From Bdellovibrionales bacterium (lineage in GTDB: Bacteria > Bdellovibrionota > Bdellovibrionia > Bdellovibrionales > JAMPXM01), in NCBI GenBank assembly GCA_016713885.1, contig JADJOF010000013.1, forward strand, positions 1 through 64,000: a DNA stretch of 64,000 bases, written 5' to 3'. Shown one piece after another: positions 37,582 to 46,452 of the stretch. The notes below the pieces were generated by a model that was given only the letters and a program-made list of their open reading frames with translations, did not search any database and had not been told where the DNA came from. Every line of letters starts with the position of its first letter. Positions within the stretch are counted from its first letter, which is position 1. A program made the position numbers and the translations under genes.

Positions 37582-38568
37582 GTGGCAAAAGGTCGAATTC
37601 GCAGTGCAATTAAGAAAAGCCTAAAGAAGCCAATCAAGAAGCCGATTCGGGGAGCTCGCCGCTTGAAAACAGTGACGAAGTCAGTGACCAAGTCCGCCGC
37701 AGCCCGTGTGATGGGCCGCTTCGGAACCGTGAAGCAAGCCTTTGAGAACATCGATGCGGAGCTCAAGCTGCATCACTACAAAGTTCGCGAGTTTGAGCCG
37801 AAAATTCGCCTCGGGTTCACCAAAGGGCATTTCACCGTAAAGACGGTCGATGCTCCAGAAGAGCTCGAAGCCGCGCTCCGTCTGCGCTTTATGATCTTTC
37901 ACAAAGAGTACATGCAGAAGCGTCGTTCGAGTGGAGTCGACGTCGATAAGCTCGACTTTGTCTGCGATCATTTGATTATTCGCGATGATCGATCAGGCGA
38001 GATTGTCGGCACTTACCGGCTGAACTCCAGCACCTATTCCGACACGTTCTATTCGAGCGGTGAGTTTGAGATCGATGAGCTTTTGGCTCAGCCTGGAAAC
38101 AAGCTTGAACTCGGCCGTGCGTGTATCTCAAAGGACTACCGCACCGGTGTGGTGATCGCGCTGCTGTGGCGCGGGATCTCGGAGTACATGCTGCAAACGA
38201 AGACAGACATCATGTTTGGCTGTGCGAGCGTGAAGACGATCGAACCTCTTGAGATCGGTCTCGTGACGTATCACCTGATGCAAAAGAACGTCGTGTGCTT
38301 CGACTACGGCGTAACGCCTACGCGAAAGTACAAAGTGAAATCGCTGAAGAAGGTTCTCGATTATATCGAGAAGAACCCCTACGAGTACAACGAAGAGACC
38401 GTTGCCAAGATGGTGCCGTCGCTGTTCCAGTCGTACATCAAGATGGGCATCAAGGTTTACGGTGAACCCGCGCTTGATCGTGATTTTCACTGCATTGATT
38501 TCCTAGTGGTGATGAAAACCGCCGAGATGTTGGGCTCGTACAAGCGTCGCTACGCGGGTGATCAATGA
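37582..38568 (+). CDS. OlsB-like N-acyltransferase (GNAT/hemolysin family)
   Basis: The start is GTG 37582 with AGAGGGGG upstream; the GTG at 37540 lacks such a site. The first 40 or so residues are a highly basic tail rich in Lys-Lys-Pro (KKSLKKPIKKPIRG). The rest matches the OlsB/DUF3134-like fold: ALRLRFMIFHKEYM, DFVCDHLIIRDD, IVGTYRLNSS, LELGRACISKDYR and IMFGCASV. OlsB adds a 3-hydroxyacyl group to ornithine (lyso-ornithine lipid). The stop overlaps the acyltransferase gene by four bases (ATGA), a typical OlsB-OlsA pair. Confidence 0.8.
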   Translation: MAKGRIRSAIKKSLKKPIKKPIRGARRLKTVTKSVTKSAAARVMGRFGTVKQAFENIDAELKLHHYKVREFEPKIRLGFTKGHFTVKTVDAPEELEAALRLRFMIFHKEYMQKRRSSGVDVDKLDFVCDHLIIRDDRSGEIVGTYRLNSSTYSDTFYSSGEFEIDELLAQPGNKLELGRACISKDYRTGVVIALLWRGISEYMLQTKTDIMFGCASVKTIEPLEIGLVTYHLMQKNVVCFDYGVTPTRKYKVKSLKKVLDYIEKNPYEYNEETVAKMVPSLFQSYIKMGIKVYGEPALDRDFHCIDFLVVMKTAEMLGSYKRRYAGDQ

Positions 38569-39395
38569 TCCTTCAAGGTGCGCGAATGGCCTCGCTGATC
38601 AGTGCCTACTTGGCGCAGGCGTCGAGTGGCAAAGTCCTGCTTCGCGATGAGCAGGACCGTCTTCGTTTTTTCATCGAGAATGTTTCGCGTTGGTGTCAGC
38701 GCGGCATGAGCACGCTTCACTTCTCAATCGAAACCCGCGGACTCGATCGCCTTGATTTGAAGAACAAGAACTATCTCTTTATCGGCAATCACATGAGCTA
38801 CATCGACGTTCTGGTGTTCAGCTCAAAGCTTCCGAGCGTCTTCGTCACCAGTGTTGATATGGGCGAGGTGTTCTTTTTGGGAACGATGGCCGAGCTTGGC
38901 GGCAGTATTTTTGTCGAGCGCCGCAATCGCAATCAGGTCGATCGCGACCTGTCAAAGATGACCGATACTCTCAAGCAGGGATTCAACATCGTTATCTTTC
39001 CAGAGGGCACTTCAACCAATGGCGGTCAAATTCTGCCATTTAAAAAGTCGCTCTTGATGAGTGCCGTCGAGTCCGAGCGCCATGTGGTGCCGGTTGCAAT
39101 CAAGTACATGACGGTCGACGGCGAGCCATTTGGCGCCAAGAACGCCGATAAAATCGCATGGTATGGCGACATGACGTTTGCGGATCACTTCATGGGACTT
39201 TTGAAACTCAAAGAAGTGAAGGTCGTAGTCGACTTTTTGGAGCCGATTCCGGTGACCAAAGACACTCACCGCACTGAGATCGCCGAGAAGTCATGGGCCG
39301 CTATTCAGGCGTCCTACTTTGCCGATCGTCCCGCGGACTTTATCGCCAGTGGCTTTGGTAAAAAACGCGAAAAGATGACCGACGCGATCACTTAA
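38565..39395 (+). CDS. PlsC/OlsA-like 1-acyl-glycerol-phosphate-type acyltransferase
   Basis: The protein has 276 residues with the acyltransferase motifs NHMSYID (75-81) and FPEGTSTNG (145-153). In an OlsBA pair this enzyme adds the second acyl group to lyso-ornithine lipid; a role as a PlsC phosphatidate acyltransferase is the other option. There is no clear membrane helix, so it may be peripheral at the inner membrane. The overlap with the OlsB-like gene supports the ornithine-lipid role. A 28-bp palindrome follows. Confidence 0.82.
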   Translation: MILQGARMASLISAYLAQASSGKVLLRDEQDRLRFFIENVSRWCQRGMSTLHFSIETRGLDRLDLKNKNYLFIGNHMSYIDVLVFSSKLPSVFVTSVDMGEVFFLGTMAELGGSIFVERRNRNQVDRDLSKMTDTLKQGFNIVIFPEGTSTNGGQILPFKKSLLMSAVESERHVVPVAIKYMTVDGEPFGAKNADKIAWYGDMTFADHFMGLLKLKEVKVVVDFLEPIPVTKDTHRTEIAEKSWAAIQASYFADRPADFIASGFGKKREKMTDAIT

Positions 39396-39430
39396 GATTC
39401 AGCGATTCTGTCCGCACAGCGGATTTCGCC

Positions 39431-39458
39431 TTGCAGCTTCCGGCGCCGGAAGCTGCAA
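39431..39458. terminator. Perfect 28-bp palindrome between convergent genes
   Basis: TTGCAGCTTCCGGC followed directly by GCCGGAAGCTGCAA reads the same on both strands. It lies between the OlsA-like stop and the stop of the beta-barrel gene, a position that suits a two-way terminator. No T run is present. Confidence 0.5.
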
Positions 39459-39479
39459 CATGTCGATTGGACGCGAGTC

Positions 39480-40091
39480 TTAAAATCCAAAGCCGACAGT
39501 GGCGCGGTAGTAGACGCCACTCATATCAACATTGATGGCTGAGCCACTCGCGCCGACAACGGCCGTGCCCGACGGGTCTTTGATTTCGGCCATCGGGGCG
39601 TACATATAACCGACTTCGCCGCCGATGCGGAGAATGATGAGCTTAGCGCCCGCTTCAAAACCAACAGTGCCGGTGATGGGGTTAGCGGCTTTATAGGTCA
39701 CGTCAGTGCCGTTGTCGGTTGTGTAGTTGAAGTCGTTTGTCACGCTGATGGTGGCGATTGGGCCGACGTAAAAGCCGGTGTCGATCCAGCGTTTGTTCAT
39801 GAGGACAGAAGTGCGAACCCAATCAATTTTGCTGGAATTCGCACCCGAGGTAACGGTCTTTTTGATCGTTTCGTAGCGAACACCAAGACCGAAGGGGATT
39901 CCCGGAACCGACGTGGTGACGTCGGCGCTGATCGACTCCATCGTCTCGATTTTAGGGTAGGCCACGAAGGCGTCGTTCAGTTCGGTTGGAGTGACGTTGT
40001 GAAGTGAGTAACCGCCCTTCAGTTCGATGAGGGCATGTGCCGGAGCGACAAAGGAAAGTGTGAGTAGCAGGGCCAGAGCTGAAAACTTCAT
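39480..40091 (-). CDS. Outer-membrane beta-barrel protein, function unknown
   Basis: The protein has 203 residues with a signal peptide (MKFSALALLLTLSFVAPAHA) and alternating polar/hydrophobic strands (WIDTGFYVGPIATISV, VGFEAGAKLIILRIGGEVGYMYAP), ending in the aromatic signature TVGFGF. This predicts a small barrel of about 8 strands. The family is not identified. It is 15 bp downstream of the Cys-rich protein gene, so the two probably share a transcript. Confidence 0.7.
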   Translation of the reverse strand: MKFSALALLLTLSFVAPAHALIELKGGYSLHNVTPTELNDAFVAYPKIETMESISADVTTSVPGIPFGLGVRYETIKKTVTSGANSSKIDWVRTSVLMNKRWIDTGFYVGPIATISVTNDFNYTTDNGTDVTYKAANPITGTVGFEAGAKLIILRIGGEVGYMYAPMAEIKDPSGTAVVGASGSAINVDMSGVYYRATVGFGF

Positions 40092-40106
40092 TGTTGAGAA
40101 CCTCGG

Positions 40107-40457
40107 TTAGCGACAGTTGTTGTAGCAGGTCGAAGAGGGATACGTTTCTTCGCACATTTCAACGCAGGTATCGAATGCATCCATCACACAGCGGGGTGCG
40201 CGCTGTTTGAAGGCGGGCCACTCGTTATTGAAGCAGGTCGAAGCGGGATAACTTTTTTTGCAGGTATTGAAGCGAGCGATCAGCATGTTGATGTCGCGCT
40301 GGCAGTCGAGCGTGGATGAGGTTCCGCAGACGACTGTGGTTTGCACATTTGGAATCAGCGTGACCGTGTCGCCCGGATTGAGATTCAAGGTGGCGGCTGA
40401 AGCTGAACTCAGCGAAGCAAGAGTGACGAGGGTTGAGAACAAGAGTGTGCGAAACAT
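40107..40457 (-). CDS. Small secreted Cys-rich repeat protein
   Basis: The start is ATG 40457, with GGAGGATCCCG upstream; longer upstream sequence is not needed. The signal peptide is MFRTLLFSTLVTLASLSSASA. The mature region (about 96 residues) has ten Cys. Two copies of a short unit, CKKSYPASTCFNNEW and CEETYPSSTCYNNCR, follow a pattern C-x3-YP-x-STC-x-NN, with further Cys pairs between. This looks like a disulfide-rich secreted module. No family is recognised. It is co-oriented with the beta-barrel gene. Confidence 0.65.
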   Translation of the reverse strand: MFRTLLFSTLVTLASLSSASAATLNLNPGDTVTLIPNVQTTVVCGTSSTLDCQRDINMLIARFNTCKKSYPASTCFNNEWPAFKQRAPRCVMDAFDTCVEMCEETYPSSTCYNNCR

Positions 40458-40541
40458 CGGGATCCTCCACTCGTCTTGAATGAAGACGAGAATGTCAGAC
40501 GTTATTCCAAGCATCTCGAACCGCCTCGAGGCTGATTCGAT

Positions 40542-41584
40542 TCATGCAATCATACTGAGCACATTGGCTTCCAAGGCAGCCTTTTTTCCAGGACACTCCA
40601 CGTCAGGTACCAAAACCTGAACATTTTCTCCCTGTGGGCCCCAGCGTTTTGGATGTTGAACTTTGACCGGACTGTAGAGCCCGATCACCGGCCTGCCGAG
40701 GGCGGCGGCCAGGTGCGCAACTCCGGTTGACGGGGCGAGAACGCGCGTCGCGCCTTCAAGAACTTGGAGAAGAGTGGGACCGGTGAGTTTCTCGTTGAGC
40801 CACATCACGTTGGCTGTGCCGTTTAGCGCCTGCTGAATCGGCTCAAGAATTTCCTTATCCCCAGTCGTTCCGGTCACGACAACGGGCTGCTTTTTGGCGG
40901 CCTCTTGAATCCATGAGATGTAATGCGATGTTGGCCAGTTGCGGGCAGAGCCGCCCATTCCTGGGTGAACGACCGCATATTCGCGATGTTTGAGATCGAA
41001 ACTTTTTAAAGTGTCGGCCTGCCATGCCGGATCGATTTCAAGTTCGAGTGGGGTCCGATCGAGCGCGTTTTCTCCTAGAGAAAGGCCGACTTCGAGCAAT
41101 CTCATATTGTATTCAAACTCGTTCATTTCAGAGAGGCTTCGCTTCTGGCGTACCGCTTTGTTGAAAAACAAAAACGTGTGCCATTGCGAGCGCACGGCAA
41201 TGCGGTTGGGGATTCGCGCTAGGCCCATCATGGCCGACACCCACCACGGCGCGTGAAAGACGACGACTGTTTGGTATGATCGTTTTTTAACTTCCGCAAG
41301 CAAGCGACGGAAGTCGCTGAACTTGATTTTCATAGCGATTTCACGCACACGACGGCGCGGTTTAGCGTGATCTGCGATGAAGGCCAAACCGGGTGTGATC
41401 CACCAATCCACCTTGTTTTCGAAGGCAGAGTCAGTCGGGAGAGTGAGGGCGAGGTCGCCAATGCGGTCCATTCGCACAAAAGGATAGGGCCTTCAGAATT
41501 CGCAGTCATAACGCGACGATAGCCGCACCAAGGTCCGGCCGCAAGGAAGACTGGACTGGAAAGCTTTCGCAAAGCCTGAAACAC
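40542..41584 (-). pseudogene. Glycosyltransferase family 9 (heptosyltransferase-like), one frameshift
   Basis: GT9 enzymes transfer heptose or related sugars to lipopolysaccharide core. The N-terminal frame (ATG 41584) and the main frame meet at the A4 run 41478-41481 (minus-strand T4, needs T5), giving the conserved ILFVRMDRIGDLALTLP start. Then come QTVVVFHAPWWV, a YAVVHPGMGGSARNWP motif (donor site, HPG), TGTTGDKEI and a C-terminal GVAHLAAALGRPVIGLYSP. The enzyme works at the cytoplasmic face. A single homopolymer difference makes this probably a sequence error. Confidence 0.78.
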
Positions 41585-41699
41585 TGACCGTATGCGTTAT
41601 TCACCGTGTGGATGAAAGGGGAGCGACGCATTTACAACGGAACGGGTCAAAGCTAGGCTGCCGCTACTTTTCGATTAGGATTTTTGACAAGAGGGGCGC

Positions 41700-44081
41700 G
41701 TGAACGTCAAGACTGTAGGGCTTGTGAGTCTGAAAGGGTTTTGTCTGCGTTTGGTGACTGGTGGAGTCGCCTCGCTTGCGTTGGTGGCTACTCTCGGCTG
41801 TCAGTTGAATACTCAAGAGGCTGCTGAGCCATTGCCCATGAAGCTTGGTGGACCGACGGCAAACTGCTTTGCGCCGAGTCTGCAGTCAGTCGAAAAGTAT
41901 TTTAAGTCACAGGCCAGTGTTGAAGAGGTCGACTCGGCTTTTACGTGTTTTTCTGGCGCGCTCGACATGTTTGTCACCTATAGCCGCGGTTCAAAGCAGC
42001 ACGACTCGTACTCAACGCAGGAGCTGCGCACTTTTCTTGAGCGCCATTTTTTGGGCGACCTTCATTTATCGGATCCACTTCTCGACGAGGTCATGCGAGT
42101 TAAGCAAGCGCTGTTGGGTGGGGCCGCTGATCAGATTACGAAAACTGAAATCTACCGTTTAATTGATGTTCTTGAAACATTTCGGCGCGAGGCGGTCCGT
42201 CTTCGCCCCTATGTGTCCATTTTAAATTTGTCGATTCCTAAAGACGATCCGTCGTTGGATCCAGCGCTGCTTGAACAGGCGATTTCTGATTTTGCATTTT
42301 CGATGGATACGTTGGGATCGCTTTTAGGGCAGTCGAAGCAAGTCTATCGCGTCGAGAATATGAAGGCACTGCTGACCGAGTTTCAGGGGCTCTATCGCGG
42401 CCGCTCCACTTGGAAAGGACCGAACTGGTTCTCAGAGAAAATGCAGCTCATCGCCGCCACGAAAGCGTTGTTGATTCGGCCCAATGGCAACGACATTGCG
42501 CCTGATGAGTGGCGACTTTTGTTTTCACATATTGGTCGCATCTATGGTCTGTTTTTGCGTTTGCAGTACGCACTCAGCGGCCGCGATCTCTTTAGAGGCG
42601 AGGGGCTCAATCAGCTCGAGATCAGCGTCATTGAAGTCTTGGACGTTCTGAAAGAGGCAATGGCTTCAAAATCGAGCGGCAAGATCGACTACGCCTTAAT
42701 CAACGCAGTTCTCGATGGTCTTGAGACGATGAATGAGCTCGAGCCTGGAGTGCTGCCATTACAGATTAAGACAATTCGCGACGTCATCCCGGTTTTGCTG
42801 GAGCGTGTTTTTAATCCCATTCGCCAAGATGACTCGCGCTTGGCGCCACCGATTGATCCAAATGATCCTTTAACGGCAAAGGGATCACGTGAGGAACAGG
42901 GCGGTCTTACGCCTGTGAATCTGGGGCGCATGCGCGAAGCGCTCTTTGCTTGGGTCGAGATGCAGCGTTTTTGGGAAAGGCTTGAAGTCGAAGCTGTCCG
43001 TCGGGATCCGCTGCTGGCGGGGCGACCGTTGCCGATGAAGCTGGTTCGCGAAATTTGGGATACATTCCAACCTGTCCACCAAGAAGCGTGGGCAGATTTG
43101 AAATCGTTGTTTGATCGTCCGATGCCGCTTTCGACACGCTCGAATGGAAGTCTGCAGTTCCTCCAGTCCAAAGATGTGGTCATGGACTTTGAGTCCTTTA
43201 AACAAATGAACTGGAAGCAGACGGTGGTTCGCGTGTTGGGCTACGGCTACGTGGCCGACCCGCAGGGCTTGCGGATGTCGGGAATTACACTGGATCAGTT
43301 TGAACAGGTTTTTAAAGACTTCCGAGCCGTTGCTGTGGATCTCAAGTTTCTTGAGCCCGACGATGTCACGATATGGAAAACGGGCTTTACGATCGCGAAT
43401 ATCTTTTTGTTCTCTTCAAACGGCGATGATCGTCTCGGCTATCACGAGGCCGTCGATTTGTTCGTCTTTTCGTTTGCGAGTTCAGAGATTGCAAAAAAGA
43501 TTCGTGTCGATGTCGACGCGAATTGTACCCCACTTGAGCCGGACAGCATGGGTCTTCCCAAAATCGAGGCCAAGTGTTGGCGTGAACGTGTGAAGACGGG
43601 TTACACATCGTATTTTACGGATTTGCCGGGTTGGTTGAAGCAGGCGGCGAAGTTCGGTGAAAGTAGCTGGAAAAGCTTTTTTGGCAATCTGGAGAAGGCA
43701 TCGCGGAAAGTGGAGAACCCGAAGGGTCCGTTGGCTTCAACGGAGATGGATCGGGCGATCTCCATCCATCACTATATTGAATCACTGTTCACGCGTTGGG
43801 ATGCTAATCGCGATGGTGTGCTGACGAGACGTGAAGCCAATAAGGCCTTCTTCTTGTTTAAGAAACTTTTGAAGGAAGCTTCAGGTTTCGATGACGACGA
43901 TGATGTTTTGGCCCTCTACATGTACCTGCTGACGTATGGAGAACCGCCAGACAAAGGTCGGTTTTCTGATATCGTGCGCTGGCTTTGGTGGAGTTCGAAT
44001 CCCGACATTTGGGAGACTCGAGTTCACGCCAATCGCAGTCGAGTTACTCAGATTTTTGGGGCTCTGGCGGCTGAGCTTTAG
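41700..44081 (+). CDS. Large lipoprotein with EF-hand-like motifs, function unknown
   Basis: This is a 793-residue protein. The start GTG 41700 begins a lipoprotein signal ending VATLGC (Cys34). Most of the protein is helical without a recognised domain. Two EF-hand-like loops are seen: RWDANRDGVLTRREA (near residue 700) with D-x-N-x-D-G-x-L, and SSNGDDRLGYHEA (near 570). The mature protein likely sits in the outer membrane facing either the periplasm or the outside and may bind calcium. Size, lack of family and calcium loops make it a distinctive envelope protein. Its 3' end overlaps the convergent receiver gene by 38 bp. Confidence 0.65.
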   Translation: MNVKTVGLVSLKGFCLRLVTGGVASLALVATLGCQLNTQEAAEPLPMKLGGPTANCFAPSLQSVEKYFKSQASVEEVDSAFTCFSGALDMFVTYSRGSKQHDSYSTQELRTFLERHFLGDLHLSDPLLDEVMRVKQALLGGAADQITKTEIYRLIDVLETFRREAVRLRPYVSILNLSIPKDDPSLDPALLEQAISDFAFSMDTLGSLLGQSKQVYRVENMKALLTEFQGLYRGRSTWKGPNWFSEKMQLIAATKALLIRPNGNDIAPDEWRLLFSHIGRIYGLFLRLQYALSGRDLFRGEGLNQLEISVIEVLDVLKEAMASKSSGKIDYALINAVLDGLETMNELEPGVLPLQIKTIRDVIPVLLERVFNPIRQDDSRLAPPIDPNDPLTAKGSREEQGGLTPVNLGRMREALFAWVEMQRFWERLEVEAVRRDPLLAGRPLPMKLVREIWDTFQPVHQEAWADLKSLFDRPMPLSTRSNGSLQFLQSKDVVMDFESFKQMNWKQTVVRVLGYGYVADPQGLRMSGITLDQFEQVFKDFRAVAVDLKFLEPDDVTIWKTGFTIANIFLFSSNGDDRLGYHEAVDLFVFSFASSEIAKKIRVDVDANCTPLEPDSMGLPKIEAKCWRERVKTGYTSYFTDLPGWLKQAAKFGESSWKSFFGNLEKASRKVENPKGPLASTEMDRAISIHHYIESLFTRWDANRDGVLTRREANKAFFLFKKLLKEASGFDDDDDVLALYMYLLTYGEPPDKGRFSDIVRWLWWSSNPDIWETRVHANRSRVTQIFGALAAEL

Positions 44082-44469
44082 CCAACACAGCGATGAGCGT
44101 TTCTTCGCTGACAGGTTTAATCAGGTAGGCGTTAGCACCGGCATTCATCACGGAGTTCCACTTTGAATGGTCGTACTCTTCAGCGAGAACGATAATTGGA
44201 AAGTGTGCGAACGAGCGCATTTGGCGGGTGGCGCGAATAAACTCGACCGCGTCCATTTCGGGCATGGTCCATTCCATAAAGACCATCGAGTAGGGCGCGT
44301 GGTCTTGCGCGGCTGACATGAGGAGCTGCAGGGCTTCCATACTGTCCGAGGACTCTTCGATATTGGGGTGTCCAAGTCGATTTAAATAGGCCTTTAAGAG
44401 AATTCGCGCGGGCTCGTGTGTGTCGACAATGAGGACGGGTTTCTGGTTGGCCTTAGGACTTTCGGACAT
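44044..44469 (-). CDS. Stand-alone receiver-like protein with altered phosphorylation site
   Basis: The start is ATG 44469 (MSESPKANQK). The 141-residue protein has the receiver fold: VLIVDTHEPAR (one acidic residue of the usual pair), FMEWTMPEMDAVEF, PIIVLAEEYD and AYLIKPVS. Glu66 stands at the place of the phospho-accepting Asp (usually LMDxxMPxMDG) and Ala96 at the place of the Thr/Ser switch residue, while Lys118 is kept. It is therefore unlikely to be phosphorylated in the ordinary way and may be locked in one state. It is divergent from an HD-GYP gene 64 bp away. Confidence 0.78.
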   Translation of the reverse strand: MSESPKANQKPVLIVDTHEPARILLKAYLNRLGHPNIEESSDSMEALQLLMSAAQDHAPYSMVFMEWTMPEMDAVEFIRATRQMRSFAHFPIIVLAEEYDHSKWNSVMNAGANAYLIKPVSEETLIAVLAKAQPPEPQKSE

Positions 44470-44533
44470 ATGTTTAGCGTATACTCTTAATCCCGGCCTT
44501 GTCGACCCGCGTTGTTTCAAGGAGACTGAATCG

Positions 44534-45481
44534 GTGAGCAATAATCGATCAGTAAAGTCTATCTCGATTGAGACGGCCATGACTTGGGATACGGCGCCGT
44601 TCAATCTCTATATCCAACTACCTGATTCGCGCTTTTTGGCGTTGTTTCGAACTGGGAATCCCATTGATAAGCAGCGACTGCAGAAGTACGCCGCGAAAGG
44701 TGTCACAACCTTGTGGTCAAGCGAGCAGGAGCTGGCGGATGCGATTTCGGCCGAACTTGGAAATGTCGGCGCTGGTGGAGCCGATCCGCGAATGGAAGTG
44801 CTGACGAAGTTGTCGGTTGCAGTTTTTGACCAACTGGCGCGACTCGGGATTTCGGAAGAGAGCTTCAACCACGCGAAGGCCGTCGGCAAAGTTGTGCGCA
44901 GTGTACTTGAGAAAGATCCGAAGCTTTCAGACGCATTCTTGAAATTTCAGACGATGCAGCCGGACCAGGTGCGGCATTCGTTGATGGTTTCGGCTCTGGC
45001 GACAGTTTTGGCAAATGGGATGGAGTGGATCAAGCCGTCGACAATCGAGAATATTGGTCTCGGCGCACTCCTTCACGATATTGGTAAGCTGACCCTACCT
45101 GCGGAAATCTTGAATACAGATCCTGGCCTGCTTTCTCAGACGGATCGGAAAATTCTTGAGGGTCACTGCGAGGCTGGGCGCTCGATCTTGTCGGGCTTGA
45201 AGACAATACCTGAGGAAGTTTACATGATAGTCGCTCATCATCATGAGCGTGCAGACGGTTCAGGATATCCCCAAGGTCTGAAGGACATCTACATTCATCC
45301 GTTGGCGCGAGTTGTTTCGATTGCCAATGAGATCGTTGATCGCTACGAGCGCGATCAAAAGGCCGGCCGACAGACTTCGATCAAGGCTCTTGTTGAAGCC
45401 ACGCTGGCTGCCTCGGCCTCACGCTTCAATCGCGACGTCGTCAAAGCGCTACAAAAAATGGTCGCTGCCGAGAAATTCTGA
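44534..45481 (+). CDS. HD-GYP domain protein, c-di-GMP phosphodiesterase-type
   Basis: The start chosen is GTG 44534, eight bases after GGAGA. The protein has 315 residues. The C-terminal HD-GYP domain shows LLHDIGKLTLP (HD pair), EGHCEAGRSIL, VAHHHERADGSGYPQGL (HxxxxxxGYP signature) and SIANEIVDRYER. It would hydrolyse c-di-GMP in the cytoplasm. The N-terminal part (about 1-110) is not an obvious known sensor; a helix-rich segment KLSVAVFDQLARLGISEESF leads into the domain. It faces the altered receiver gene across a short divergent region. Confidence 0.86.
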   Translation: MSNNRSVKSISIETAMTWDTAPFNLYIQLPDSRFLALFRTGNPIDKQRLQKYAAKGVTTLWSSEQELADAISAELGNVGAGGADPRMEVLTKLSVAVFDQLARLGISEESFNHAKAVGKVVRSVLEKDPKLSDAFLKFQTMQPDQVRHSLMVSALATVLANGMEWIKPSTIENIGLGALLHDIGKLTLPAEILNTDPGLLSQTDRKILEGHCEAGRSILSGLKTIPEEVYMIVAHHHERADGSGYPQGLKDIYIHPLARVVSIANEIVDRYERDQKAGRQTSIKALVEATLAASASRFNRDVVKALQKMVAAEKF

Positions 45482-45483
45482 GA

Positions 45484-45502
45484 AAAGGTACATTGTACCT
45501 TT
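45484..45502. repeat. Palindrome related to the 16993-17045 hairpin
   Basis: AAAGGTACA-T-TGTACCTTT is a perfect palindrome with one-base centre, followed by CTGCGAC. The copy at 17001-17015 reads GTACCTTTC-CGCGAC, so the two share a core and flank. It lies between the HD-GYP stop and the stop of the EamA gene, again at a convergent junction. Confidence 0.65.
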
Positions 45503-45517
45503 CTGCGACTGGCGGCG

Positions 45518-46452
45518 TCATTGGGCGCTCATCAAGAGGACGATAAATCCGGCGATAAAGAAGGCGAAGGCCAGCGCGAGAGAGCGGCTGATGGGCTTTT
45601 TTGCAAAGTGGTTTCAAGAAGAGCGGCGAACATTGGGCCGGTGATGGCGATCGCTGAAATTGAAGCGAGATGACCAATTTGAATCGCGGTCAGGTAGAGG
45701 CAGAGTGAGAGAAAGGTTCCGGCAAAGCATCCGAAGAAGAGAATGCCCTGGGTGCGTCGGTCGTAGCGAATAAAATTGGAGTAGAGTCCGATCACCGGAG
45801 TGTGATCGTGTTTGGGGCGACGCAGTCGAAGGAATCCTGCGTAGAAGGCGTAGAAAACAAGTGCGCCGATGCAGCGAATGAAGTGGCCTTCGAGTGGTTG
45901 GCTGTGTGGACTTTGCTCAAAGGCGAGGCGGGTGAGGAGGACTCCACCGCTGTCGAGCGAAACGCCGAGTAGCGCAAAGAAGAAGCCGCGAAGCTCCCAG
46001 CGCTTGTTTTCGCGGTAGTGCTCGAGATTGAAAATGATCAGACAGGCGATCAGGCAGCCGACGGCGATGAGTCGGAGGCTGCTGAACGTTTGTCCGAAGA
46101 GAAGGCTTCCGGCAAGTCCGAGAGCGATCGGTTGAAAACCATAGAGAATCAGCGTGCGGGAAACGCCGATGCGGACAAAGGCGTCGAGTAAGAAGAGGTC
46201 GCCGATGCCGAGACCAATCGCGCCAGAAATGAGTAGTAACAAAGTGGAGTTGAGCGTTGGCGGCGCATAGCCCGACCACTGCCCGTTGATAGCGAACAAA
46301 ATCGGAAGAGTGAGAGGGAGGAGAGAAAAGGCGACAAATGCCTTGAAGGTGTTCATCCACAACACCGAAATGCGTCGAGAGTAGTGAGCGAAGATAAGGC
46401 TTGCGCCGGAGAAGCTGAGGGTTGCTCCGAACGTGAGAAGGTAGGGGAGCAT
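45518..46452 (-). pseudogene. EamA/DMT-family transporter, one frameshift
   Basis: This is a polytopic permease with about ten helices (two five-helix repeats): ATG 46452 MLPYLLTFGATLSFSGASLIF, GLGIGDLFLLDAFVRIGVSRTLILYGFQPIALG, then the second half to GPMFAALLETTLQ. The frame then shifts at the T6 run 45597-45602 (minus-strand A6, needs A7). Corrected, it continues KKPISRSLALAFAFFIAGFIVLLMSAQ with the stop at 45520-45518. The substrate is unknown. The gene overlaps the CDF gene by one base, so they are co-transcribed. It is probably functional if the homopolymer is misread. Confidence 0.78.
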
